This document shows, in pieces, positions 34,302 through 41,569 of a stretch of 64,000 nucleotides of DNA. A program made the translations under genes and the position numbers. The stretch's first letter is position 1, and every line of letters starts with the position of its first letter. Source of the stretch: Flavobacterium agricola (GTDB lineage: Bacteria > Bacteroidota > Bacteroidia > Flavobacteriales > Flavobacteriaceae); assembly GCF_025919725.1 (NCBI RefSeq), contig NZ_CP081495.1:1426001-1490000 (forward strand). Direction: 5' to 3'. The notes below the pieces were generated by a model. That model did no database searches. It was not told where the DNA came from and was given only the letters and a program-made list of their open reading frames with translations.

Positions 34302-35870
34302 ATGTCAAACAAAAAAGTTTCATTAGTTGCAAGGCAAGTTATTTGGATAATAACATTAGGGTTTTTAATTGGCACCTTATATCTTGTTATTAAACACCAC
34401 GCGCACTGGTTATTTTTAACGGGCCCATTGCTGATTTTTGCAGTTGTTGTTTACGATACTTTTCAAACACATCACTCAATTACGAAAAATTACCCTTTAG
34501 TAGGGCGTTTTAGATATTTATTCGAATCATTCAGACCAGAATTTAGACAATACTTTTTTGAAGGTGAATTAGATGGTAAACCATTTAACCGCCGTCAACG
34601 TTCTATTGTATATCAAAGAGCGAAAAACGAAAAACAAACCATCTCATTTGGTATGCAAGACGATCCGAATCGTGTAGGTTACGAATGGGCAGCGCATTCT
34701 GTTTATCCAAAACATGCAGATTCTAAAACTTTCCGCACCTTAGTTGGTGGTAAAGATTGTACAAAACCTTACTCGGCTAGTATTTTTAATATTAGTGCAA
34801 TGAGTTATGGTGCCTTAAGTAAAACGGCAATTATGTCATTAAACAAAGGTGCTGCATTAGGCGGTTTTGCTCACAACTCAGGAGAAGGTGGAATTTCTGA
34901 TTACCACAGAAAAGGTGGTGATTTAATATGGCAAATTGGTACTGGGTATTTTGGTTGTAGAGATGAAAAAGGTCATTTCTCACCAGAATTATTCGAAGAA
35001 AGAGCGAAATGGGATGAAGTTAAAATGATTGAACTTAAATTATCTCAAGGTGCTAAACCAGGTCACGGAGGTTTATTACCTGCTGAAAAAAACACCCCAG
35101 AAGTTGCAAAAATCAGAACAATTAAACCAGGAATTGCAGTGCATTCACCATCATCGCACACTGCGTTTTCTGATGCAAAAGGTTTAATTCAATTCATTAA
35201 AAAATTAAGAGATTTATCAGGTGGTAAACCGGTAGGTTTTAAAATATGTATTGGTAAAGAAAGTGAATTTGTGGACATTGTAAAAGCCATGAAAGAAGCT
35301 GACATTTATCCAGATTTTATTACCGTTGACGGTGCCGAAGGTGGTACAGGAGCAGCTCCTTTAGAATTTATTGATTACATGGGAATGGCATTGGCTGATG
35401 CTTTGGTTTTTGTTAATTCTACTTTACAAGAATTCGGAATTAGAGAACAAATTAAAGTATTTGCAGCAGGTAAAGTAATTTCTGCTTTTGATTTAGCTAA
35501 AGCTTTATCATTGGGTGCAGATGCATGTTATTCAGCACGCGGAATGATGTTTGCCTTAGGTTGTATTCAAGCCTTACAATGTGATAGCGGAAAATGTCCC
35601 GTAGGTATTGCAACGCAAGACAAACAATTGTACAAAGCATTAGATATTACTGATAAGCAAGTACGTGTAGCTAATTTCCATAAAAACACATTAAAAGCTT
35701 TAGCAGAATTTATCGGAGCTTGTGGATTTGAATCGCACGAACAAATTACACCAGATGTTTTTTATAGAAAAAATGATAAAGGTAGAAACGAAAGTTTTGC
35801 ACACATTTACTATAAAAACAACACCAATACGAAAAAAAATATTGTAGGTGATGCTTTTTTAAACATCTAA
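34302..35870 (+). CDS. FMN-binding glutamate synthase family protein (stand-alone GltB-like domain)
   Basis: 522 residues. Two N-terminal transmembrane helices (about 12-50) are followed by a glutamate-synthase FMN barrel: the FNISAMSYGALSKTAIMSLN and GISDYHRKGGDLIWQIGTGY blocks, then KPGHGGLLPAEK and TVDGAEGGTGAAPLEF. A cysteine cluster CIQALQCDSGKCPVGIAT resembles the iron-sulfur ligand region of GltB. There is no glutaminase domain and no GltD partner next to it. The membrane anchor and lone barrel suggest an oxidoreductase of different purpose; its reaction is unknown. Confidence 0.88.
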   Translation: MSNKKVSLVARQVIWIITLGFLIGTLYLVIKHHAHWLFLTGPLLIFAVVVYDTFQTHHSITKNYPLVGRFRYLFESFRPEFRQYFFEGELDGKPFNRRQRSIVYQRAKNEKQTISFGMQDDPNRVGYEWAAHSVYPKHADSKTFRTLVGGKDCTKPYSASIFNISAMSYGALSKTAIMSLNKGAALGGFAHNSGEGGISDYHRKGGDLIWQIGTGYFGCRDEKGHFSPELFEERAKWDEVKMIELKLSQGAKPGHGGLLPAEKNTPEVAKIRTIKPGIAVHSPSSHTAFSDAKGLIQFIKKLRDLSGGKPVGFKICIGKESEFVDIVKAMKEADIYPDFITVDGAEGGTGAAPLEFIDYMGMALADALVFVNSTLQEFGIREQIKVFAAGKVISAFDLAKALSLGADACYSARGMMFALGCIQALQCDSGKCPVGIATQDKQLYKALDITDKQVRVANFHKNTLKALAEFIGACGFESHEQITPDVFYRKNDKGRNESFAHIYYKNNTNTKKNIVGDAFLNI

Positions 35871-35900
35871 TAAAAAGCCCAGAATGAATCTGGGCTTTTT
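35871..35900 (+). terminator. Terminator of the glutamate-synthase-like gene
   Basis: Arms AAAAAGCCCAGA (35872-35883) and TCTGGGCTTTTT (35889-35900), directly after the stop codon. Confidence 0.92.
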
Positions 35901-35922
35901 ATTTATTTTTGATTTTAAAATC

Positions 35923-35964
35923 AAAAGTCTGTATTTAAAATGTTTTTAAATACAGACTTTTTTT
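35923..35964. terminator. Second, longer hairpin in tandem
   Basis: Perfect 15-bp arms: AGTCTGTATTTAAAA (35926-35940) and its complement (35944-35958), TGT loop, A-run before and seven Ts after. It lies only 22 bp beyond the first terminator. No gene on either strand ends between the two. Confidence 0.8.
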
Positions 35965-36086
35965 AATATTTAACACTACTAATTATTAAATATACATCCC
36001 GTAAGAAAAATTTTATTATTTTTATACGATAGAAGAGCAAATCACTATAAAATTATCAGAATACAAATTAAATACAGATTAGGAAC

Positions 36087-37148
36087 ATGGCAGTAAAAAT
36101 TATAGGAACCGGATCATACATTCCAGAAGTAATTGTTACCAATAAAGAATTTGCACAACATGTGTTTTTGCAAGAAAATGGCAATAACATAGCAATGGAT
36201 AACGAAACCATAGCACGTAAATTTAAAGCAATTACCGGAATTGATGAACGTAGATATGCAGCAAATGACCAAAACACATCTGACCTTGCTTTTTATGCAG
36301 CCGAAACTGCAATTGCAGATTCAGGAATTGATCCCGAAACTTTAGATTATATTATTGTAGCACACAACTTTGGTGATGTGCAACATAAAAAAATTCAATC
36401 AGATACTGTGCCAAGCATTGCTGCACGAGTTAAACATAAGCTACAAATCAAAAATCCTAGATGTGTGGCCTATGATTTACTTTTTGGATGTCCTGGCTGG
36501 GTTGAAGGCATGATTCAAGCAAATGCATTTATTAATGCCGGCATTGCGAAGCGATGTTTAATAATTGGTGCCGAAACCTTATCTCGTGTGGTGGATATGC
36601 ACGATCGTGATAGTATGATTTATGCTGACGGATCTGGAGCGGTTGTAATAGATAACCTACCAGACGAAAAAGGCGGTATTTTAAGCCATAATTCTGCTTC
36701 TTTTACCTATGAGGAAGCTAACTTTTTATTTTTTGGTAAATCGTACAATACTGATCATTGTGAATCTACTCGCTATATCAAAATGTTTGGACGTAAAATT
36801 TACGAATTTGCATTAACAAATGTTCCAATTGCTATGAAGGAATGTTTTGACAAAAGCGGGCACGATATAAAAGATTTAAAAAAGATCATCATTCATCAAG
36901 CCAATGAAAAAATGGACGAAGCTATTGTACAACGCTTTTATGAATTGTACAACACAACAATGCCAGAACTTATAATGCCAATGAGCATCCAGTTCTTAGG
37001 AAATAGCTCGGTAGCAACCATTCCTACTTTGTTTGATTTAATATTAAAAAACCAGAAAGAAGAACATAATTTCACCAAAGGTGATGTAATTCTTTTTGCA
37101 AGCGTTGGTGCCGGAATGAATGTCAATGCGATAACCTATCAAATATAG
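36087..37148 (+). CDS. 3-oxoacyl-ACP synthase III family protein (FabH-like)
   Basis: 353 residues, thiolase-fold condensing enzyme. The catalytic triad is visible: Cys135 (LLFGCPGWVEG), His270 (IIIHQANEKMD) and Asn306 (FLGNSSVATIP). KAS III enzymes condense an acyl-CoA starter with malonyl-ACP. It stands apart from other fatty-acid genes, which is usual for extra KAS III copies used for special acyl products or branched starters. It ends at a bidirectional terminator facing rplT. Confidence 0.9.
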   Translation: MAVKIIGTGSYIPEVIVTNKEFAQHVFLQENGNNIAMDNETIARKFKAITGIDERRYAANDQNTSDLAFYAAETAIADSGIDPETLDYIIVAHNFGDVQHKKIQSDTVPSIAARVKHKLQIKNPRCVAYDLLFGCPGWVEGMIQANAFINAGIAKRCLIIGAETLSRVVDMHDRDSMIYADGSGAVVIDNLPDEKGGILSHNSASFTYEEANFLFFGKSYNTDHCESTRYIKMFGRKIYEFALTNVPIAMKECFDKSGHDIKDLKKIIIHQANEKMDEAIVQRFYELYNTTMPELIMPMSIQFLGNSSVATIPTLFDLILKNQKEEHNFTKGDVILFASVGAGMNVNAITYQI

Positions 37149-37153
37149 ATCCA

Positions 37154-37188
37154 TAAAAAAACCCAATCTAAATAGATTGGGTTTTTTA
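37154..37188. terminator. Bidirectional intrinsic terminator
   Basis: Arms AACCCAATCTA and TAGATTGGGTT (37160-37170 and 37173-37183) with A-run and T-run. It serves the KAS III gene and the thrS-infC-rpmI-rplT operon. Confidence 0.92.
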
Positions 37189-37219
37189 TATATAAGTAAG
37201 ATAAATTATTAAACGATTG

Positions 37220-37564
37220 TTATTTTACTTTATTTACAACTGCTGCGAAAGCTTCAGGGTGGTTCATAGCTAAATCAGCTAAAACCTTACGGTTTAAATC
37301 GATGTTATTCGCTTTAACTTTACCCATGAATTGAGAATAAGACATTCCGTGTAAACGTGCACCAGCGTTAATACGCATAATCCATAATGAACGGAAATTT
37401 CTTTTCTTTTGTTTTCTATCGCGGTAAGCATATTGTAATGCTTTTTCAACAGCGTTTTTAGCAACTGTCCAAACGTTTTTACGTCTTCCAAAGTAACCTT
37501 TGGCAAGTTTTAATACTTTTTTTCTTCTTGCTCTTGAAGCAACTTTATTTACTGATCTTGGCAT
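37220..37564 (-). CDS. rplT: 50S ribosomal protein L20
   Basis: 114 residues, matching L20 throughout: PRSVNKVASRARRKKVLKLA, GYFGRRKNVWTVAKNAVEKA and the C-terminal globular part with INAGARLHGMSYSQFMGKV. L20 is needed early in 50S assembly and represses its own operon in other bacteria. Last gene of the thrS-infC-rpmI-rplT operon. The 105-bp leader before it could hold a control site, but I do not see a clear one. Confidence 0.97.
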   Translation of the reverse strand: MPRSVNKVASRARRKKVLKLAKGYFGRRKNVWTVAKNAVEKALQYAYRDRKQKKRNFRSLWIMRINAGARLHGMSYSQFMGKVKANNIDLNRKVLADLAMNHPEAFAAVVNKVK

Positions 37565-37669
37565 AATTTTAATGTTTTTGTAGTAAGGCGCTTTTCAGAC
37601 TTATATTCTAAGAAAGTAGAAAGCCCACTCCAGGGTTATTTTAATTTATTTAACCGAACAATAATTCGT

Positions 37670-37867
37670 TTAGATTAAACGTAATTGTTGTTTAACGCTT
37701 TTCTCGTCAGATTGGTGAACCAATCCAGAGTGAGTTAAAGCTAATTTACGCTTTTTAGATTTTTTTGTTAAAATGTGACTTTTAAAAGCGTGTTTTCTTT
37801 TGATCTTTCCAGAGCCAGTAACTTGAAAGCGTTTCTTAGCACTAGATTTAGTTTTCATTTTAGGCAT
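37670..37867 (-). CDS. rpmI: 50S ribosomal protein L35
   Basis: 65 residues, highly basic: MPKMKTKSSAKKRFQVTGSG, then KRKHAFKSHILTKKSKKRKL. This is the standard L35 sequence and length. It lies between infC and rplT, the conserved order in nearly all bacteria. Confidence 0.97.
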   Translation of the reverse strand: MPKMKTKSSAKKRFQVTGSGKIKRKHAFKSHILTKKSKKRKLALTHSGLVHQSDEKSVKQQLRLI

Positions 37868-37922
37868 CTTGTTCCTAGGTATTTAGATTATCTTACTTAT
37901 CTATTTTTTTTCCGCAAGCGGT

Positions 37923-38474
37923 TTATTTTTTCTTTTTAGGGGCAATGTACATAATCATACGTTTCCCTTCTAAAACAGGCATAGCTTCTACTTTTCCAAA
38001 CTCTTCCAAATCCTGAGCTAATTTTAATAATAAAATTTGCCCTTGTTCTTTAAAAATAATAGAACGCCCTTTAAAGAAAACAAATGCTTTTAATTTAGCA
38101 CCATCCTTTAAAAATTTCTCTGCATTCTTTCTTTTAAATTCGTAGTCGTGCTCGTCTGTCTGAGGTCCAAAACGGATTTCTTTTACTACAATTTGAGTAG
38201 ATTTTGCTTTAAGCATTTTATCTCTCTTCTTTGCTTCGTATAAAAATTTTCCGTAGTCAGCGATTTTACAAACCGGTGGTACTGCGTTAGGCGAAATTTC
38301 AACTAAATCCAGCCCTTGCTCCTCAGCCATTTGTAATGCTTGAGAAGTTTTGTACACTCCTGGTTCAACATTATCACCAACTAATCTAACTTCAGGAACG
38401 CGAATAGCTTGATTCGTTTTGTGTAGTTCCTTTTTTTCTTCACGAGGTCTCCCTCCATTGTTTCTGATTGCTAT
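37923..38474 (-). CDS. infC: Translation initiation factor IF-3, non-AUG start
   Basis: IF-3 selects the initiator tRNA and start codon on the 30S subunit. The family N-terminus is present upstream of the first GTG: AIRNNGGRPREEKKELHKTN, then QAIRVPEVRLVGDNVEPGVY. No ATG, GTG or TTG precedes it after the in-frame stop at 38487-38489. Candidate starts are AUA at 38474 (chosen, because the protein then begins M-AIRNN like relatives), AUA at 38480 or AUU at 38486. E. coli infC uses AUU for autoregulation through start-codon discrimination. Length here is 183 residues, normal for IF-3. Confidence 0.9.
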   Translation of the reverse strand: MAIRNNGGRPREEKKELHKTNQAIRVPEVRLVGDNVEPGVYKTSQALQMAEEQGLDLVEISPNAVPPVCKIADYGKFLYEAKKRDKMLKAKSTQIVVKEIRFGPQTDEHDYEFKRKNAEKFLKDGAKLKAFVFFKGRSIIFKEQGQILLLKLAQDLEEFGKVEAMPVLEGKRMIMYIAPKKKK

Positions 38475-38501
38475 GGCTATAAAAATTTAAATTAAACGTA
38501 T

Positions 38502-40442
38502 TTAAAATTGCTTTAAAGACTTATTTACTTCATCGTTAATTAAAGCTGCAAAAGCTTCAACTGTCATCGTTTCATTGGTCTTACCAGCATCTCCGTGTTT
38601 TCTAACAGAAATGGTATTATTTTTCTCTTCTTCTTCACCTAAAATAAGCATATATGGTATTTTGCTTACTTCAGCTTCACGAATTTTTTTACCTATCGTT
38701 TCGTTTCTGTTATCAACTACGGCGCGAATTTCGTGATTTTCTAGCAAATTTAAAACTTTTTTAGCATAATTTTCATATTTCTCACTTAAAGATAATATGG
38801 CAACTTGCTCAGGCATTAACCAAAGTGGGAAATTTCCTGCTGTATTTTCTAATAAAATTGCTATAAAACGTTCCATTGATCCGAACGGTGCACGGTGAAT
38901 CATTACCGGACGGTGCAATTGGTTATCGGCACCTTTGTACGACAAATCAAAACGCTCTGGTAAATTGTAATCTACCTGAATAGTTCCTAATTGCCAGCTA
39001 CGTCCTAAAGCATCTTTAACCATAAAGTCTAATTTAGGACCGTAAAAAGCAGCTTCACCAGATTCAATTACATAATTCAATCCTTTATCTTTGGCTGCAT
39101 TTATAATTGCTTGTTCTGCTTTTTCCCAGTTTTCAACTGATCCGATATATTTATCTGGATTAGATAAATCTCGAACAGAAACCTGAGCCGTAAAATTATC
39201 AAATCCTAATGATCCAAATACATAAAGTACTAAATCAATAACATTTTTAAATTCAGCATCTAATTGTTCTGGCGTACAGAAAATGTGTGCATCGTCTTGA
39301 GTAAAACCACGAACACGTGTTAACCCATGTAATTCACCTGATTGTTCGTAACGGTAAACCGTTCCGAATTCTGCATAACGCTTAGGTAAATCTTTGTACG
39401 ACCATGGTTTTGCGTTATAAATTTCACAGTGATGTGGGCAGTTCATTGGTTTTAATAAAAATTCCTCCCCTTCTGCTGGTGTGTGAATTGGCTGAAACGA
39501 ATCAGCACCATATTTTGCATAATGCCCTGAAGTTACATACAATTCTTTACTACCAATATGTGGCGTAACTACTTGCTCGTAACCTGCTTTTTTCTGAGCT
39601 TTACGTAAAAATTGCTCCAAACGGTCGCGTAATGCAGCACCTTTTGGCAACCATAAAGGTAAACCTTGCCCTACTTTTTGTGAAAAGTGAAACAATTCTA
39701 ATTCTTTACCTAATTTACGGTGATCGCGACGTTTTGCCTCTTCTAATAATTCTAAATACTCGGTTAATTCTTTTTGTTTCGGGAACGAAATACCATAAAC
39801 ACGTGTTAATTGTTTATTTTTTTCGTCACCACGCCAATAAGCACCCGCAATATTTAAAATTTTAACCGCTTTAATAATTCCGGTATTTGGAATGTGCCCG
39901 CCACGACATAAATCTGTAAACGTTGCGTGGTCACAAAATGTTATAGTACCGTCTTCTAAATTGGTAATTAATTCCGTTTTATACGGATTATCTTTATATA
40001 ATTCTAAAGCTTCTGCTTTAGTTGCAGAACGCATTACAAAATCATGTTTTTCTTTAGAAATTTCTAATACGCGATCTTCGATTTTTTTAAAATCAGCATC
40101 AGAAATTTTATCTTCTCCAAAATCAATATCATAATAAAACCCATTATCAATAGCAGGTCCGATAGTTAATTTTGCGTTTGGAAAAAGCTCTTGAATTGCT
40201 TGTGCCATAACGTGAGAAGTTGAATGCCAAAATGCTTTTTTACCATTTACGTCATTCCATGTATATAAAATAAGAGCACCGTCCGTGGTTAATTCGGTGG
40301 TTGTTTCCACAGTTGTACCATTAAAAGATGCAGAAATAACGTTTCTAGCCAATCCTTCACTGATGCTCTTGGCAACTTCCATAGGAGTAATTCCAGAAGC
40401 AAACTCCTTAACCGAACCATCCGGCAATGTAATCTTGATCAT
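38502..40442 (-). CDS. thrS: Threonine--tRNA ligase
   Basis: 646 residues with the full class II ThrRS layout. A TGS domain (1-61) is followed by the N2 editing domain with HSTSHVMAQA and ATFTDLCRGGH. The catalytic core carries the zinc ligand Cys in LLKPMNCPHHCEIYN, motif 2 near RYEQSGELHGLTRVRGF and motif 3 APFGSMERF. An anticodon-binding domain ends the protein. It heads the operon with infC, rpmI and rplT; the stop lies 27 bp before the chosen infC start. Confidence 0.97.
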   Translation of the reverse strand: MIKITLPDGSVKEFASGITPMEVAKSISEGLARNVISASFNGTTVETTTELTTDGALILYTWNDVNGKKAFWHSTSHVMAQAIQELFPNAKLTIGPAIDNGFYYDIDFGEDKISDADFKKIEDRVLEISKEKHDFVMRSATKAEALELYKDNPYKTELITNLEDGTITFCDHATFTDLCRGGHIPNTGIIKAVKILNIAGAYWRGDEKNKQLTRVYGISFPKQKELTEYLELLEEAKRRDHRKLGKELELFHFSQKVGQGLPLWLPKGAALRDRLEQFLRKAQKKAGYEQVVTPHIGSKELYVTSGHYAKYGADSFQPIHTPAEGEEFLLKPMNCPHHCEIYNAKPWSYKDLPKRYAEFGTVYRYEQSGELHGLTRVRGFTQDDAHIFCTPEQLDAEFKNVIDLVLYVFGSLGFDNFTAQVSVRDLSNPDKYIGSVENWEKAEQAIINAAKDKGLNYVIESGEAAFYGPKLDFMVKDALGRSWQLGTIQVDYNLPERFDLSYKGADNQLHRPVMIHRAPFGSMERFIAILLENTAGNFPLWLMPEQVAILSLSEKYENYAKKVLNLLENHEIRAVVDNRNETIGKKIREAEVSKIPYMLILGEEEEKNNTISVRKHGDAGKTNETMTVEAFAALINDEVNKSLKQF

Positions 40443-40462
40443 AATTGTATATTAATAATATG

Positions 40463-40470
40463 CAAATATA
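40463..40470 (-). promoter_or_regulatory. Bacteroidota -7 promoter element for the thrS operon
   Basis: TATATTTG on the minus strand, exact TAnnTTTG match, 20 bp before the thrS ATG. The -33 box is not clear. Confidence 0.5.
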
Positions 40471-40565
40471 GTTGATTATAAAAAATAAAGCTATAAACAT
40501 TGGTTTAAAATTTTCTGAAGAAAACCAAAAACTAAAAAAAATAACATTTAAAACGCAGAATAACG

Positions 40566-40573
40566 TAGCTTTG
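40566..40573 (+). promoter_or_regulatory. Bacteroidota -7 promoter element for rlmF
   Basis: TAGCTTTG matches TAnnTTTG, 37 bp before the rlmF ATG. Confidence 0.5.
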
Positions 40574-40610
40574 TAAAAAATATATTGATTTTTAATAGCA
40601 AAGCAAACAC

Positions 40611-41486
40611 ATGCATCCAAGAAATAAAAACATTCAGGATTATAATTTAGACAAATTAGTTCAGGTTGTTCCTGAACTTAGTAAACATATTATTACAAGT
40701 AAAACAGGAAAACCAACGGTTGCTTTTGCAAACCCCGACGCTGTACGTTTGTTAAACAAGGCGCTGTTGTTACACGATTACCAATTAGAATTTTGGACCA
40801 TTGCTAAAACAAATTTATGCCCTCCGGTACCAGGCAGAGCAGATTACATACATTATGTTGCAGATGTTTTGGCTGAAAATAGCGGAGAAATTCCGACCGG
40901 AAAACGCGTGAAAATTTTAGATATTGGAACCGGAGCAAGTTTAATTTACCCGATTATTGGGGTAACAACTTATAATTGGGAATTTGTTTGCAGCGAGGTA
41001 GATAAAGCATCTATTACCAATGTAAACATGATTATAGAACGTAATAAGATTTTAAAACAAAACGTAACCGTTAGGTTGCAAGATAACAAACGTAATATTT
41101 TAAAGGGCGTGCTTTTACCAGGTGAATATTACGATTTTGTAATTTGTAATCCGCCATTTTATAAATCTAAAGAAGAAGCAACATTTCAGAACAACAAAAA
41201 ATCTACCAACTTAGGGCTTAAAACCAACGGAAAAGCAACACCAAACTTTTCGGGGCAAAACAACGAGTTGTGGTACGAAGGCGGAGAAAAAGCTTTTATT
41301 ACCAATATGATTTATGAAAGCGTACATTTTAAAGGACAATCCTTATGGTTTTCTTCTTTAGTTTCTAACAAAGATTCTTTAAAAACATTAAACATTCATT
41401 TAAAGAAAGTAAACGTAAAAGAATCGCGTATCATAGAAATGAAACAAGGCAATAAAATTTCGAGAATTTTACTGTGGAATTTTTAA
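40611..41486 (+). CDS. rlmF: 23S rRNA (adenine(1618)-N(6))-methyltransferase
   Basis: 291 residues. RlmF methylates A1618 of 23S rRNA using S-adenosylmethionine. The N-terminus (HPRNKNIQDYNLDKLVQVVP) and VPGRADYIHYVADVL are typical. The SAM-binding motif is LDIGTGASLIYPIIG, and the catalytic NPPF box of N6-adenine methylases is in VICNPPFYKSKEEA. Single gene, convergent with secDF. Confidence 0.95.
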   Translation: MHPRNKNIQDYNLDKLVQVVPELSKHIITSKTGKPTVAFANPDAVRLLNKALLLHDYQLEFWTIAKTNLCPPVPGRADYIHYVADVLAENSGEIPTGKRVKILDIGTGASLIYPIIGVTTYNWEFVCSEVDKASITNVNMIIERNKILKQNVTVRLQDNKRNILKGVLLPGEYYDFVICNPPFYKSKEEATFQNNKKSTNLGLKTNGKATPNFSGQNNELWYEGGEKAFITNMIYESVHFKGQSLWFSSLVSNKDSLKTLNIHLKKVNVKESRIIEMKQGNKISRILLWNF

Positions 41487-41487
41487 A

Positions 41488-41524
41488 ATAAAAAACCCGA
41501 AGTTGTACTTCGGGTTTTATTTTA
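41488..41524. terminator. Terminator of rlmF
   Basis: Arms AACCCGAAGT and ACTTCGGGTT (41494-41503 and 41507-41516), TGT loop, with A-run and T-run. Confidence 0.9.
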
Positions 41525-41534
41525 TAGTAAAGAT

Positions 41535-41566
41535 AAAAGGATTGAACAAGTTCAATCCTTTTTTTA
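41535..41566. terminator. Terminator of secDF
   Basis: Arms AAAAGGATTGAAC and GTTCAATCCTTTT (41535-41547 and 41550-41562) with an AA centre. Just after the secDF stop on the minus strand; a run of Ts on the plus side lets it work both ways. Confidence 0.88.
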
Positions 41567-41569
41567 TAA

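Noticed and set aside
37565..37669. Possible L20-binding leader between rpmI and rplT
   Set aside because: Only a three-base CCC/GGG pairing is visible; no structure resembling the known L20 operator could be supported.
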